Assembly (NCBI GenBank): GCA_041481485.1
Contig: JBGPBY010000347.1
Coordinates: 1-7,934 of the forward strand
Direction of reading: 5' to 3'
Length of the DNA: 7,934 nucleotides
DNA from: JBGPBY01 sp041481485
GTDB lineage: Bacteria; Acidobacteriota; Terriglobia; 20CM-2-55-15
Shown here: positions 1 to 6,315 of the stretch, one piece after another
Numbering within the stretch: position 1 is the stretch's first letter
How the letters are laid out: each line of letters begins with the position of its first letter
The notes under the pieces: model-generated
What the model was told of the DNA's origin: nothing
Database searches by the model: none
Seen by the model: only the letters and a program-made list of their open reading frames with translations
Program-made: the position numbers and the translations under genes

Positions 1-93
1 ATTCCCTTTTTACCCCGTTCCAAAAAACACCAATTCCCCACCAAATTCCACCCCCCCCCAATTAACTACACCGCAAATACCACCCCGCCTACA
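1..93. other. G-poor, C-rich low-complexity window end
   Basis: Only three G residues occur in these 93 bases (17, 73, 87), and a run of nine C lies at 51-59. The rest of the window has balanced, moderately GC-rich composition, so this is a sharp local anomaly ending exactly where ordinary cysT sequence begins. No confident gene is readable. The frame starting at base 3 runs to a TAA at 63-65 and contains the short strings LFT, QKT and QI in the order in which they occur near the C-terminus of periplasmic sulfate-binding proteins. This may be a badly read end of sbp/cysP, but the match is far too weak for a gene call. A low-quality contig end is the simplest explanation. Confidence 0.5.
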
Positions 94-100
94 GTGGCAA

Positions 101-922
101 ATGAAGAAGCGAAACATTCTTCCCGGATTTGGGATATCTACCGGATTCACTCTCGCCTATGTGAGTCTGTTGATATTGATTCCATTGAGCGCCGTATTCC
201 TGAAGACGGCAGCCATGGGTTGGCCGCAATTCTGGGAAACCGTCACTGCGCCGCGGCTGATTCATTCCTATACGCTGACGCTGACCGCATCTTTCATCAG
301 CGCACTTCTTAATTCAGGATTCGGCCTGCTCGTCGCGTGGGTTCTCGCCCGTTATCGATTCCCGGGACGCAGCATCGTCGATGCTCTCGTGGACCTGCCG
401 TTTGCGCTTCCGACCGCAGTTGCCGGCATCGCGCTCACGGCAATTTATTCACAGAATGGCTGGTTTGGGCGGTATCTGGAACCACTTGGAATCAAAGTGG
501 CCTACACCCCGCTTGGCATTGTCGTGGCACTGATGTTTGTCGGATTGCCGTTTGTCGTACGCAATGTTCAGCCTGTGCTGGAAGATCTCGATGCGGAAAT
601 TGAAGAGGCGGCAAAGAGTCTTGGTGCCAGCGAATGGCAGACGTTCTGGCGCGTGATCATGCCCACAATACTTCCCGCACTATTTACAGGATTCGCTCTC
701 GCATTCGCGCGGGGTCTCGGTGAATACGGATCGGTCGTATTCATTTCAGGCAACCTTCCGAATACGCAGATCACTTCCCTGCTCATCAACACCAAACTCG
801 AGGAATACAAGATTCTCGACGCGACGGCTGTTGCCGCCGTCATGCTGGTGTTGTCGTTTCTCCTGCTGCTCTTCGTCAATTTGCTTCAGGCTCGAACCCG
901 GCGATTTCAGGAGGCAGAATGA
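101..922 (+). CDS. cysT: Sulfate/thiosulfate ABC transporter permease CysT (CysU)
   Basis: One of two inner-membrane permeases of the CysTWA importer, which brings sulfate or thiosulfate into the cytoplasm for assimilation. The 273-residue protein has the usual family length and about six hydrophobic segments (first at about residues 14-34, last at about 246-262). Family landmarks are LPGF near the N-terminus, ARYRFPGR at 83-90, VDLPFALPTAVAG at 97-109 and the cytoplasmic EAA loop at about 168-188, which docks on the CysA ATPase. It resembles E. coli CysU closely along its length. ATG 101 is chosen because the protein then begins as known homologues do; the frame is open upstream, but that sequence is low-complexity and unlike any homologue. 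No strong Shine-Dalgarno is visible in front. The stop overlaps the cysW start (ATGA), indicating translational coupling. Confidence 0.96.
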   Translation: MKKRNILPGFGISTGFTLAYVSLLILIPLSAVFLKTAAMGWPQFWETVTAPRLIHSYTLTLTASFISALLNSGFGLLVAWVLARYRFPGRSIVDALVDLPFALPTAVAGIALTAIYSQNGWFGRYLEPLGIKVAYTPLGIVVALMFVGLPFVVRNVQPVLEDLDAEIEEAAKSLGASEWQTFWRVIMPTILPALFTGFALAFARGLGEYGSVVFISGNLPNTQITSLLINTKLEEYKILDATAVAAVMLVLSFLLLLFVNLLQARTRRFQEAE

Positions 923-1755
923 GCGATGATCCGCGCAAAGACGGAAAGAAGCCCGCTGGGAACGGTATTGCAAAGTGGGTTCTGATCGCTGCGGCCCTCA
1001 TTTTTCTCGCGCTGTTCCTGGTGACTCCGCTGATCGTAGTTTTCGCTGAAGCATTGGCCACGGGATGGCAGGCTTATCTTGCAGCCATTCATGAACCGGA
1101 CGCAGTTTCGGCCATCCGTCTGTCGCTGCTTGCCGCCGCGGTGGCGGTTCCGGTGAACACGCTTTTCGGATTGGCTGCGGCATGGTCGATTACAAAATTC
1201 GATTTCCCAGGCAAGAATATTCTCATCACGCTTCTCGATATTCCGTTCGCGGTGTCACCGATAATCTCGGGACTGATTTTTGTTTTGATATTTGGAGCGC
1301 AGGGCTGGCTTGGTCCATGGCTATCGGATCATGACCTTCGCATTGTATTTGCGGTTCCCGGTATCATTCTGGCGACTATGTTTGTAACGGTACCTTTCGT
1401 CGCCCGCGAATTGATTCCCCACATGCAGGCCCAGGGACGGGATGAAGAGGAAGCCGCGCTCGTTCTGGGCGCCTCCGGATGGCAGACTTTTTTCCGAGTG
1501 ACTCTACCCAACATCAAATGGAGTCTGATGTATGGGATCATTCTCTGCACGGCGCGTGCGATGGGCGAATTTGGTGCAGTGTCGGTGGTTTCCGGGCACA
1601 TTCGGGGTGAAACCGACACCATCCCTTTGCATGTCGAAATTCTGTTCAACGACCTGAATTTCGTGGGAGCCTTTTCGGTCGCATCTTTGCTCACTCTGCT
1701 GGCTCTGATTACACTCGCTGTCAAAAAACTCGTGGAATGGAAGACTGCAGAATGA
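919..1755 (+). CDS. cysW: Sulfate/thiosulfate ABC transporter permease CysW
   Basis: Second membrane subunit of the sulfate/thiosulfate importer, forming the translocation pore with CysT. The 278-residue product has a charged cytoplasmic N-terminus (about 18 residues), a first membrane span at about 20-43 and several further spans. The DIPFAVSPIISGL stretch at 107-119 is characteristic of CysW. The EAA loop is at about 176-197, and the following TARAMGEFGAVSVVSGH at 211-227 is strongly conserved in the family. It starts with an ATGA overlap with cysT and has a good AGGAGG ribosome binding site at 909-914 inside the end of cysT. It ends in a second ATGA overlap with cysA. Order and coupling indicate one transcript and matched subunit production. 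Confidence 0.96.
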   Translation: MSDDPRKDGKKPAGNGIAKWVLIAAALIFLALFLVTPLIVVFAEALATGWQAYLAAIHEPDAVSAIRLSLLAAAVAVPVNTLFGLAAAWSITKFDFPGKNILITLLDIPFAVSPIISGLIFVLIFGAQGWLGPWLSDHDLRIVFAVPGIILATMFVTVPFVARELIPHMQAQGRDEEEAALVLGASGWQTFFRVTLPNIKWSLMYGIILCTARAMGEFGAVSVVSGHIRGETDTIPLHVEILFNDLNFVGAFSVASLLTLLALITLAVKKLVEWKTAE

Positions 1756-2843
1756 GCATTGAAATCAAGAGTGTCTCCAGGAAATTCGGGACATTTGATG
1801 CTCTCAAAGATGTGAGTCTCACCATCGGCGATGCAGAGCTGGTCGCACTTCTGGGCCCATCAGGGTCAGGAAAGACAACGCTGCTTCGAATCATTGCCGG
1901 CCTCGATTTTCCCGATTCGGGTTCCATCCTCCTGAATGGAGAAGACGCCACACTGCGCGGCGCCGGAGAACGCGGAGTGGGTTTTGTCTTCCAGCATTAC
2001 GCGCTGTTTCGACACATGACGGTGATGGAGAACGTCGCGTTTGGACTTCGAGTTCAGCCGCGAAACGTTCGGAAGTCGAAAGCCGATATCCGCGATCGCG
2101 TGATGACGCTTCTCAAGCTGGTACAGCTGGACTGGGTAGCCAACCGCTACCCAGGGCAGCTTTCCGGAGGGCAGCGTCAGCGCATCGCGCTGGCGCGCGC
2201 CCTTGCGATTGAACCCAGGGTGCTTTTGCTCGATGAGCCCTTCGGCGCTCTCGACGCACGAGTTCGCCGCGAATTACGGCAGTGGCTGCGCCGGCTTCAC
2301 GATGAAATCAGTGTTTCCTGCGTCTTTGTCACGCACGATCAGGAAGAAGCACTGGAAGTTTCCGATCGTGTAGCCATCATGGATCGTGGGCACATTGAGC
2401 AGGTGGGTACGCCTCAAAGTGTTTACGAAAACCCGGCGAATCCCTTTGTCTATAGTTTTCTGGGAAACGTCAACCTGTTCCATGGACGAGTGAAAGGAGG
2501 CAAAGCCACTATCGGGGATCTGGAAGTCGACGCCCCGGAGCTTCAGGATGCCGCGGATTCTCCGGCAGTGGGTTACGCTCGTCCGCATGAAATGGAACTC
2601 TCGCGCGAGACGATCGGCAACGACGCGATGCCGGTGGAAATCCTTCAGATTCAGGCAGTCGGCCCGAACATCAAACTCCGGCTTCGCCGCATAGAGGGCC
2701 ATGACGTTCTTGATGCGGAGATTACCCGGGACCGGCAACGGGAGCTGCAGCTTGCCGTGGGGGAGCACATTTTTGTAAGACCCCGGCAGGTTCGGGTCTT
2801 TATCAAAGATCCGTCCGAGGCTCCGTTGAATTATCAGATATAA
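1752..2843 (+). CDS. cysA: Sulfate/thiosulfate import ATP-binding protein CysA
   Basis: Cytoplasmic ATPase that powers the CysTW permease. In the 363-residue protein every ABC motif is intact: Walker A GPSGSGKTT at 35-43, Q-loop Gln81, signature LSGGQ at 137-141, Walker B VLLLDEP at 157-163 and H-loop His195 in VTHDQEEA. From about residue 235 a C-terminal TOBE-like regulatory region follows, including the ARPHEM stretch at 276-281 that is typical of CysA and related importers. Length equals that of E. coli CysA. An in-frame ATG lies five codons upstream (1737), but ATG 1752 is preferred: it gives the ATGA overlap with the cysW stop, has GGAAG at 1739-1743 as ribosome binding site with an 8-nt spacer, and makes the protein start MSIEIKSVSRKFG as homologues do. 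Confidence 0.96.
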   Translation: MSIEIKSVSRKFGTFDALKDVSLTIGDAELVALLGPSGSGKTTLLRIIAGLDFPDSGSILLNGEDATLRGAGERGVGFVFQHYALFRHMTVMENVAFGLRVQPRNVRKSKADIRDRVMTLLKLVQLDWVANRYPGQLSGGQRQRIALARALAIEPRVLLLDEPFGALDARVRRELRQWLRRLHDEISVSCVFVTHDQEEALEVSDRVAIMDRGHIEQVGTPQSVYENPANPFVYSFLGNVNLFHGRVKGGKATIGDLEVDAPELQDAADSPAVGYARPHEMELSRETIGNDAMPVEILQIQAVGPNIKLRLRRIEGHDVLDAEITRDRQRELQLAVGEHIFVRPRQVRVFIKDPSEAPLNYQI

Positions 2844-2859
2844 CAATTAATTTGAAGGG

Positions 2860-2888
2860 TTGACAGTCTTCCGCTGGCTGCCGATAAT
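2860..2888 (+). promoter_or_regulatory. Sigma-70-type promoter for the sigma-54 activator gene
   Basis: A perfect -35 hexamer TTGACA at 2860-2865 is followed by exactly 17 bp and then GATAAT at 2883-2888, which matches the -10 consensus at five of six positions. Transcription would start near 2895, about 158 nt before the preferred start codon at 3053. The site lies 17 nt after the cysA stop, so the downstream gene probably has its own housekeeping transcript. The call rests on consensus match and position only. Confidence 0.6.
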
Positions 2889-2904
2889 GAACTCGCCGAC
2901 GTTC

Positions 2905-2941
2905 TTGTAGCAGTGGCGTTACAACGACTGGTAGCGCACTG
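2905..2941 (+). promoter_or_regulatory. Two competing leader hairpins upstream of the activator gene
   Basis: In the predicted 5' leader, TTGTA at 2905-2909 can pair with TACAA at 2920-2924. Alternatively, CAGTGGCG at 2911-2918 can pair with CGCACTG at 2935-2941, leaving one bulged G and a 16-nt loop. The two overlap and cannot form together. Whether they matter is unknown; no known riboswitch family was recognised. Confidence 0.2.
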
Positions 2942-2987
2942 ACCGGCAACGACAATCTTTCTGTTGGACACCGACGTCCAGAATAGT

Positions 2988-3018
2988 CCGTTTCGACGGC
3001 CTGTTTTGGGCGTTTTTT
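2988..3018 (+). terminator. Weak hairpin with UUCG loop and T-tract (terminator or attenuator)
   Basis: CCGT at 2988-2991 and ACGG at 2996-2999 form a 4-bp stem closed by a TTCG tetraloop, with two more base pairs beyond a mismatch. A run of six T lies at 3013-3018, followed by further T-rich sequence. The 13-nt gap between stem and T-run is long for an intrinsic terminator. A small GCC/GGC stem nearer the T-run (about 2999-3011) is only 3 bp. It could end cysTWA read-through transcripts or attenuate the leader of the next gene. The call is weak. Confidence 0.25.
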
Positions 3019-3036
3019 ATTTTAGTGCGAAACGAT

Positions 3037-3044
3037 AAAGGTGG
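3037..3044 (+). promoter_or_regulatory. Ribosome binding site that sets the start at GTG 3053
   Basis: AAAGGTGG sits 8 nt before GTG 3053, an ideal distance. An earlier in-frame GTG at 3041 overlaps this site and has no comparable signal of its own, so 3053 is the better start. Confidence 0.6.
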
Positions 3045-3052
3045 AATTGATC

Positions 3053-4603
3053 GTGGCAACGAATCTGTCATACATAAAAGCAGCCTCGAACAAGCATCTG
3101 GCGACACTTTTGGAGATTGGCTCGGCGTTGTCCGCAGCTATTTCGTCGCGAGTCGCCTTTCAACGAGTATTGGAAGTTCTCGAACGATGCCATGGCGTCA
3201 TTCGTGGAACCGTAACTGTCCTCGATCGGCAATCCGGTGAAATCCGCGTGGAGGCTTCCAACGGTCTCGCCGACGCCGCTCGCAGCATCCGTTATCGACT
3301 TGGCGAAGGCATCACCGGCCGCGTGGTCGAAAGCGGCAAGCCCATTGTCGTGCCGCAGGTGAGCCGCGAGCCCATGTTCCTCAATCGTGCGGGACAACGA
3401 AAGGACCTCGAACGCAACGATGTCACCTTCATCTGTGTTCCATACTTTGTCAATAGCAGAGCGGTCGGCGCGCTTGGCGTCGATCTTCGCTTTGATCCGG
3501 ACCGCGATTACGAAGCCGACCTGAATTGTATCCGCATCACCGCAACCATGATGGGACAGGCCGTGAAGGCAGACTATCTCCTCGACGACGAACGCCGCCG
3601 ATTGGAAGATGAAAATTCTCATCTTCTCGGTGAATTGAAGGAGCGCTACGAGTTCACCAATATCATTGGCACGGCCGGCCCCATGCGTCAGGTTTACGAA
3701 CAGATAGTCCAGGTTGCAAATACCAATACGACCGTCCTTATCCGAGGTGAGTCCGGAACCGGTAAGGAACTCATCGCACATGCCCTGCACTACAATTCTC
3801 CGCGAGCCAAGAAGCCTTTTATCAAGGTCAGCTGTGCGGCGCTGCCCGACACCTTGATTGAAGCGGAATTGTTCGGTTATGAAAAAGGCGCATTTACCGG
3901 CGCCGTCTCACGCAAAAAAGGACGCTTCGAACTCGCAGAAGGCGGAACTCTTTTTCTCGACGAGATCGGCGATGTGAATCTGTCCACGCAAGTGAAATTG
4001 CTCCGGGTCATTCAGGAACGGGAGTTCGAACGCCTCGGCGGAACTGAAACGCTGCGCGCCAACGTGCGGCTGATTACCGCGACCAACAAGGATCTCGAGA
4101 AATCCATTGCCGATGGAGGATTTCGAGAAGATCTTTACTACCGCCTGAACGTGTTTTCGATCTTCGTTCCGCCCTTGCGCGAGCGCAAGTCGGATCTGAT
4201 GCTGCTGTGCGATCACTTTCTGCAGAAGTATTCCAAGGAACACGGAAAAGACATCCGGCGGATAACGACGCCTGCCATCGACATGCTCACCAGCTATCAC
4301 TGGCCCGGAAACGTCCGCGAACTCGAAAACGTCATTGAACGCGCAGTGCTGGTTTGCGATGCCGGTGCCATTCACGGACACCACCTCCCTCCGACTCTCC
4401 AGACCGCTCAGGCGTCAGGCACGATGCCGCGGCTGTCGCTGGAAGATGCCATCGCGGCATACGAGAAGGATCTGGTACTGGATGCCCTGAAGACGACTCG
4501 CGGTAACCGGGCCAAAGCTGCACGGATGCTGAGTACAACGGAGCGCATTTTTAACTACAAGATTCGCAAGTACGAGGTCGACGTGAATCGATTCCGCGCC
4601 TGA
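3053..4603 (+). CDS. Sigma-54-dependent transcriptional activator, GAF / AAA+ / Fis-type HTH
   Basis: A bacterial enhancer-binding protein that uses ATP hydrolysis to open promoters held by sigma-54 RNA polymerase. With the GTG 3053 start it has 516 residues. A GAF sensor spans about 18-175, followed by a charged, probably helical linker (about 176-200). The AAA+ domain spans about 203-435, with Walker A GESGTGKE at 232-239, the sigma-54 contact loop GAFTGA at 279-284 and Walker B GGTLFLDEIGD at 297-307. WPGNVRELENVIERAVL is at 417-433, and a Fis-type helix-turn-helix lies at about 470-512. All parts needed for sigma-54 activation are intact. The layout matches the NifA/NorR group, but no nif or nor genes are here and the ligand cannot be read from the sequence. 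An alternative start at 3041 would add four residues. It has its own promoter and leader. Target genes are unknown; no convincing -24/-12 promoter was found in the intergenic regions checked. Confidence 0.93.
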   Translation: MATNLSYIKAASNKHLATLLEIGSALSAAISSRVAFQRVLEVLERCHGVIRGTVTVLDRQSGEIRVEASNGLADAARSIRYRLGEGITGRVVESGKPIVVPQVSREPMFLNRAGQRKDLERNDVTFICVPYFVNSRAVGALGVDLRFDPDRDYEADLNCIRITATMMGQAVKADYLLDDERRRLEDENSHLLGELKERYEFTNIIGTAGPMRQVYEQIVQVANTNTTVLIRGESGTGKELIAHALHYNSPRAKKPFIKVSCAALPDTLIEAELFGYEKGAFTGAVSRKKGRFELAEGGTLFLDEIGDVNLSTQVKLLRVIQEREFERLGGTETLRANVRLITATNKDLEKSIADGGFREDLYYRLNVFSIFVPPLRERKSDLMLLCDHFLQKYSKEHGKDIRRITTPAIDMLTSYHWPGNVRELENVIERAVLVCDAGAIHGHHLPPTLQTAQASGTMPRLSLEDAIAAYEKDLVLDALKTTRGNRAKAARMLSTTERIFNYKIRKYEVDVNRFRA

Positions 4604-4629
4604 CGATCCTGACGTGTCATAATCGGAAA

Positions 4630-5121
4630 ATGACAGTTTATGACTTTACGGCAAAGACGATTGACGGGAAGGACGAATATCTCGGCGATTTTCGCGGCAA
4701 GGTGTTGCTGATTGTCAATGTCGCCAGCAAATGCGGGTTCACGCCGCAGTATTCCGGACTGGAATCGATTTACGAAAAATACAAGGATCAGGGATTTGTC
4801 GTCCTCGGCTTCCCCTGCAATCAGTTCGGAAGCCAGGAGCCAGGCAACGAAGAGGAAATCCGGAATTTTTGCAGCCTCAATTATGGCGTGACGTTCCCAA
4901 TGTTTGCCAAGATCGATGTCAACGGTGCTGCGGCGCATCCGCTGTACGGTTATTTGAAGAATGCGAAGCCCGGACTGCTCGGTACCGAAGGCATTAAGTG
5001 GAATTTTACGAAGTTCCTCATCGATCGCAAGGGGGAGCCAATTCATCGATACGCTCCGGCAGACAAGCCATCGTCCATCGAAACAGACATCGAATCGGCA
5101 TTGAAATCGAAGGGTTCTTGA
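4630..5121 (+). CDS. Glutathione peroxidase family protein, 2-Cys thioredoxin-dependent type
   Basis: A small cytoplasmic peroxidase of 163 residues that reduces hydrogen peroxide or organic hydroperoxides. The catalytic tetrad is complete: Cys35 in NVASKCGFTPQY, Gln69 in FPCNQFGSQEPG, and Trp124-Asn125 in KWNFTKFLID. The active site codon is TGC, so this is a cysteine and not a selenocysteine enzyme. Cys81 in NFCSLNYGV occupies the place of the resolving cysteine of yeast Gpx3 (Cys36/Cys82), and Cys63 the place of its Cys64. By family knowledge this points to a thioredoxin-reduced enzyme in spite of the name. The gene begins 26 nt after the activator gene with no strong ribosome binding site, so it may be read from the same transcript. 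Its stop codon lies inside the left terminal repeat of the adjacent palindromic element. Homologues are called gpx, gpo or btuE. Confidence 0.93.
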   Translation: MTVYDFTAKTIDGKDEYLGDFRGKVLLIVNVASKCGFTPQYSGLESIYEKYKDQGFVVLGFPCNQFGSQEPGNEEEIRNFCSLNYGVTFPMFAKIDVNGAAAHPLYGYLKNAKPGLLGTEGIKWNFTKFLIDRKGEPIHRYAPADKPSSIETDIESALKSKGS

Positions 5122-5324
5122 TCTGTCGCGCCTCCGGCGCTTGAGTTCTAATGCAATTCTTCATACCCCCGGCTCACGCCGGGGGCTAGAAAACTGCCGT
5201 GCCTCCGGCACTTTGATTTTCCGAAGCCGCAGAGCGGCGGCAGGTTCCCATAGCCACCGGCGTGAGCCGGTGGAACTCCATCGCGCGAATTCCCTTGAGC
5301 CGCAGAGCGGCGACAGATCAAGAA
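5115..5324. repeat. 210-bp composite palindromic element (REPIN/MITE-like)
   Basis: The element is bounded by a perfect 15-bp inverted repeat, TTCTTGATCTGTCGC at 5115-5129 and its reverse complement at 5310-5324. Inside are six hairpins: 5128-5140, 5166-5185, 5199-5211, 5226-5238, 5254-5273 and 5299-5311. Those of the left arm are mirrored by those of the right arm around a centre near 5212-5223. The 23-bp block at 5166-5188 matches the reverse complement of 5251-5273 at 21 of 23 positions. Hairpins one and three share the core GCCTCCGGC; four and six are identical (GCCGCAGAGCGGC). The left end covers the stop codon of the peroxidase gene; the right end lies 54 nt before the sigma factor start. 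No coding signal is credible inside it. Such architecture is typical of multicopy REP/REPIN or MITE elements moved in trans, but copy number cannot be judged here. Confidence 0.75.
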
Positions 5325-5378
5325 AAATTCCTCCACCTCCCGTATCCTTTTTGCCATTTTAAGGTAACTATTCATGGA

Positions 5379-5912
5379 GTGACGGAAGCGGAATTCCAGA
5401 AGGCCTTTGAACAGTACAAGAATTCGGTCTATCGCTTTGCCTGGCGGATGACGGGTTCATCTTCGGCAGCGGAAGACACTGTCCAGGACGTGTTCCTGAC
5501 GCTTCTGCGGCTGCCGCAGCGCTTCGATCCGATGCGAGGTTCTCTTCGATCCTTCCTGCTGGGGATCGCTCGCAATCTCGTATTGAAGCGATGGCGCGAC
5601 GAGCATCATTGGGAAGAGCTCGGAGACGAGCTGTTCGTTCCACAACCTGTGGATGCGGCAACCGGAGATCTGGCAAGGCTGGTTGGAGAAGCGGTGCAGT
5701 CTCTGCCGCCGCTGCAACGCGAGGTCGTGATCCTTGCCGAATACGAGGAATTGTCTCTGGAAGAAATCGCAAGGGCCGTCGAATCGGAAGTGGGAACAGT
5801 GAAATCGCGCCTTCATCGAGCGCGCGAAAATCTGCGGCGGATGCTCGCGCCGCTCGGTCCTGCAAATACACCAAAGGGATTGAGGTCGATCAGCAATGGA
5901 ACCATTAAATGA
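5379..5912 (+). CDS. ECF-family RNA polymerase sigma factor
   Basis: An extracytoplasmic-function sigma factor of about 177 residues that would direct RNA polymerase to a stress or envelope regulon. Region 2 spans about 8-72: FEQYKNSVYRFAWRMTGSSSAAEDTVQDVF carries the core-binding and -10 recognition helices. Region 4 spans about 105-158, with LPPLQREVVIL and the helix-turn-helix LSLEEIARAVESEVGTVKSRLHRARENLRR. The spacer between them is short and there is no region 1 or 3, as expected for ECF factors. The start is uncertain. The open frame reaches a GTG at 5262, but that lies inside the palindromic element and would add residues unlike any sigma factor. GTG 5379 gives a natural N-terminus, although its Shine-Dalgarno is poor; ATT 5370, 5 nt after AAGG at 5361-5364, is a rare alternative. 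The gene overlaps the next one by 17 nt, which fits a sigma/anti-sigma pair. Confidence 0.9.
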   Translation: MTEAEFQKAFEQYKNSVYRFAWRMTGSSSAAEDTVQDVFLTLLRLPQRFDPMRGSLRSFLLGIARNLVLKRWRDEHHWEELGDELFVPQPVDAATGDLARLVGEAVQSLPPLQREVVILAEYEELSLEEIARAVESEVGTVKSRLHRARENLRRMLAPLGPANTPKGLRSISNGTIK

Positions 5913-6315
5913 CAACGAACTGAATCAGCTCCTGCGGCGATGGGAAGCTCCGGACGCACCGCAGTCATTGAGAATCTCGTCAGTCCCGCGAGTTTCACTC
6001 TGGCGATGGCTGTGGACGGGACGCATTCACGTCCCGGTGCCTGTTGGCGTAGCAGCGTTTGTTTTCATTGCGGCGTTCTGGGTCATTTCGGTCAAAACGA
6101 AGTCCGCGGGTCCGGGTGCGCCATCGCCGGTCGGCAACGCAGTCCATTCGGTAACGCCTTCGGAGGCTCCGCCACAGCAGGTGACACCAAAACCCGCGCC
6201 AGTGAATCGGGAACGCGCTTCTCCCGAAACTCCACCGCATCCGGAATCGGCAGCCCTTGCAGGATTTCGCCCCGTCAGTCCGTTTGAACCGAAAGTCGTA
6301 GGAGTCGTGAAATGA
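5896..6315 (+). CDS. Single-pass membrane protein, putative anti-sigma factor
   Basis: A 139-residue protein with a cytoplasmic N-terminus of about 45 residues, one membrane span at about 46-66 and an outer region rich in proline, alanine and serine (about 70-120). It ends in FRPVSPFEPKVVGVVK. The cytoplasmic part contains the acidic/Arg-rich helix NDNELNQLLRRWEAPDAPQSLR at about 6-26. The start overlaps the end of the sigma factor gene by 17 nt, with GAGG at 5882-5885 as a possible ribosome binding site. Location and topology suggest that it holds the sigma factor at the membrane. There is no zinc-binding His/Cys motif of the ZAS type, and indeed no cysteine at all, so a classical anti-sigma fold is not shown. 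It could instead be a membrane accessory protein. The proline-rich tail would suit a spacer through the periplasm. Confidence 0.7.
   Translation: MEPLNDNELNQLLRRWEAPDAPQSLRISSVPRVSLWRWLWTGRIHVPVPVGVAAFVFIAAFWVISVKTKSAGPGAPSPVGNAVHSVTPSEAPPQQVTPKPAPVNRERASPETPPHPESAALAGFRPVSPFEPKVVGVVK

Noticed and set aside
2274..2846. 190-aa open frame on the minus strand over the end of cysA
   Set aside because: Antisense shadow of a well-conserved gene, with no recognisable motif and no ribosome binding context considered convincing.
2844..3052. Sigma-54 promoter (-24 GG / -12 GC) in the spacer before the activator
   Set aside because: GG dinucleotides at 2858, 2915 and 2930 have no GC at the required distance.
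3068..3790. 240-aa open frame on the minus strand
   Set aside because: It lies antisense to the GAF and AAA+ coding region of the activator, whose protein is clearly real; the reverse product shows no domain.
3053..4603. Naming the activator nifA or norR
   Set aside because: Domain order fits these but also many other activators; there are no nif or NO-detoxification genes nearby and the GAF ligand residues cannot be assigned without an alignment.
4592..4623. Promoter with CATAAT at 4618-4623 giving a leaderless peroxidase mRNA
   Set aside because: No -35 element is found at 16-18 bp; the -10 match alone is not enough.
4732..4734. Selenocysteine at the peroxidase active site
   Set aside because: The codon is TGC and not TGA, and no SECIS-like structure is needed to read the frame.
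5166..5185. Intrinsic terminator of the peroxidase gene
   Set aside because: The stem is strong, but it is followed by CTAGAAAA and not by a T-run, and it is better explained as part of the larger repeat.
5128..5311. CRISPR-like array from the recurring GCCGCAGAGCGGC and GCCTCCGGC motifs
   Set aside because: The units are short, in inverted arrangement, irregularly spaced and without spacers of constant length; there are no cas genes.
5148..5375. 75-aa minus-strand and 73-aa plus-strand open frames across the repeat
   Set aside because: The peptides are translations of the hairpin sequences (PPAHAGG, PPLCG) and reflect the palindrome, not a gene.
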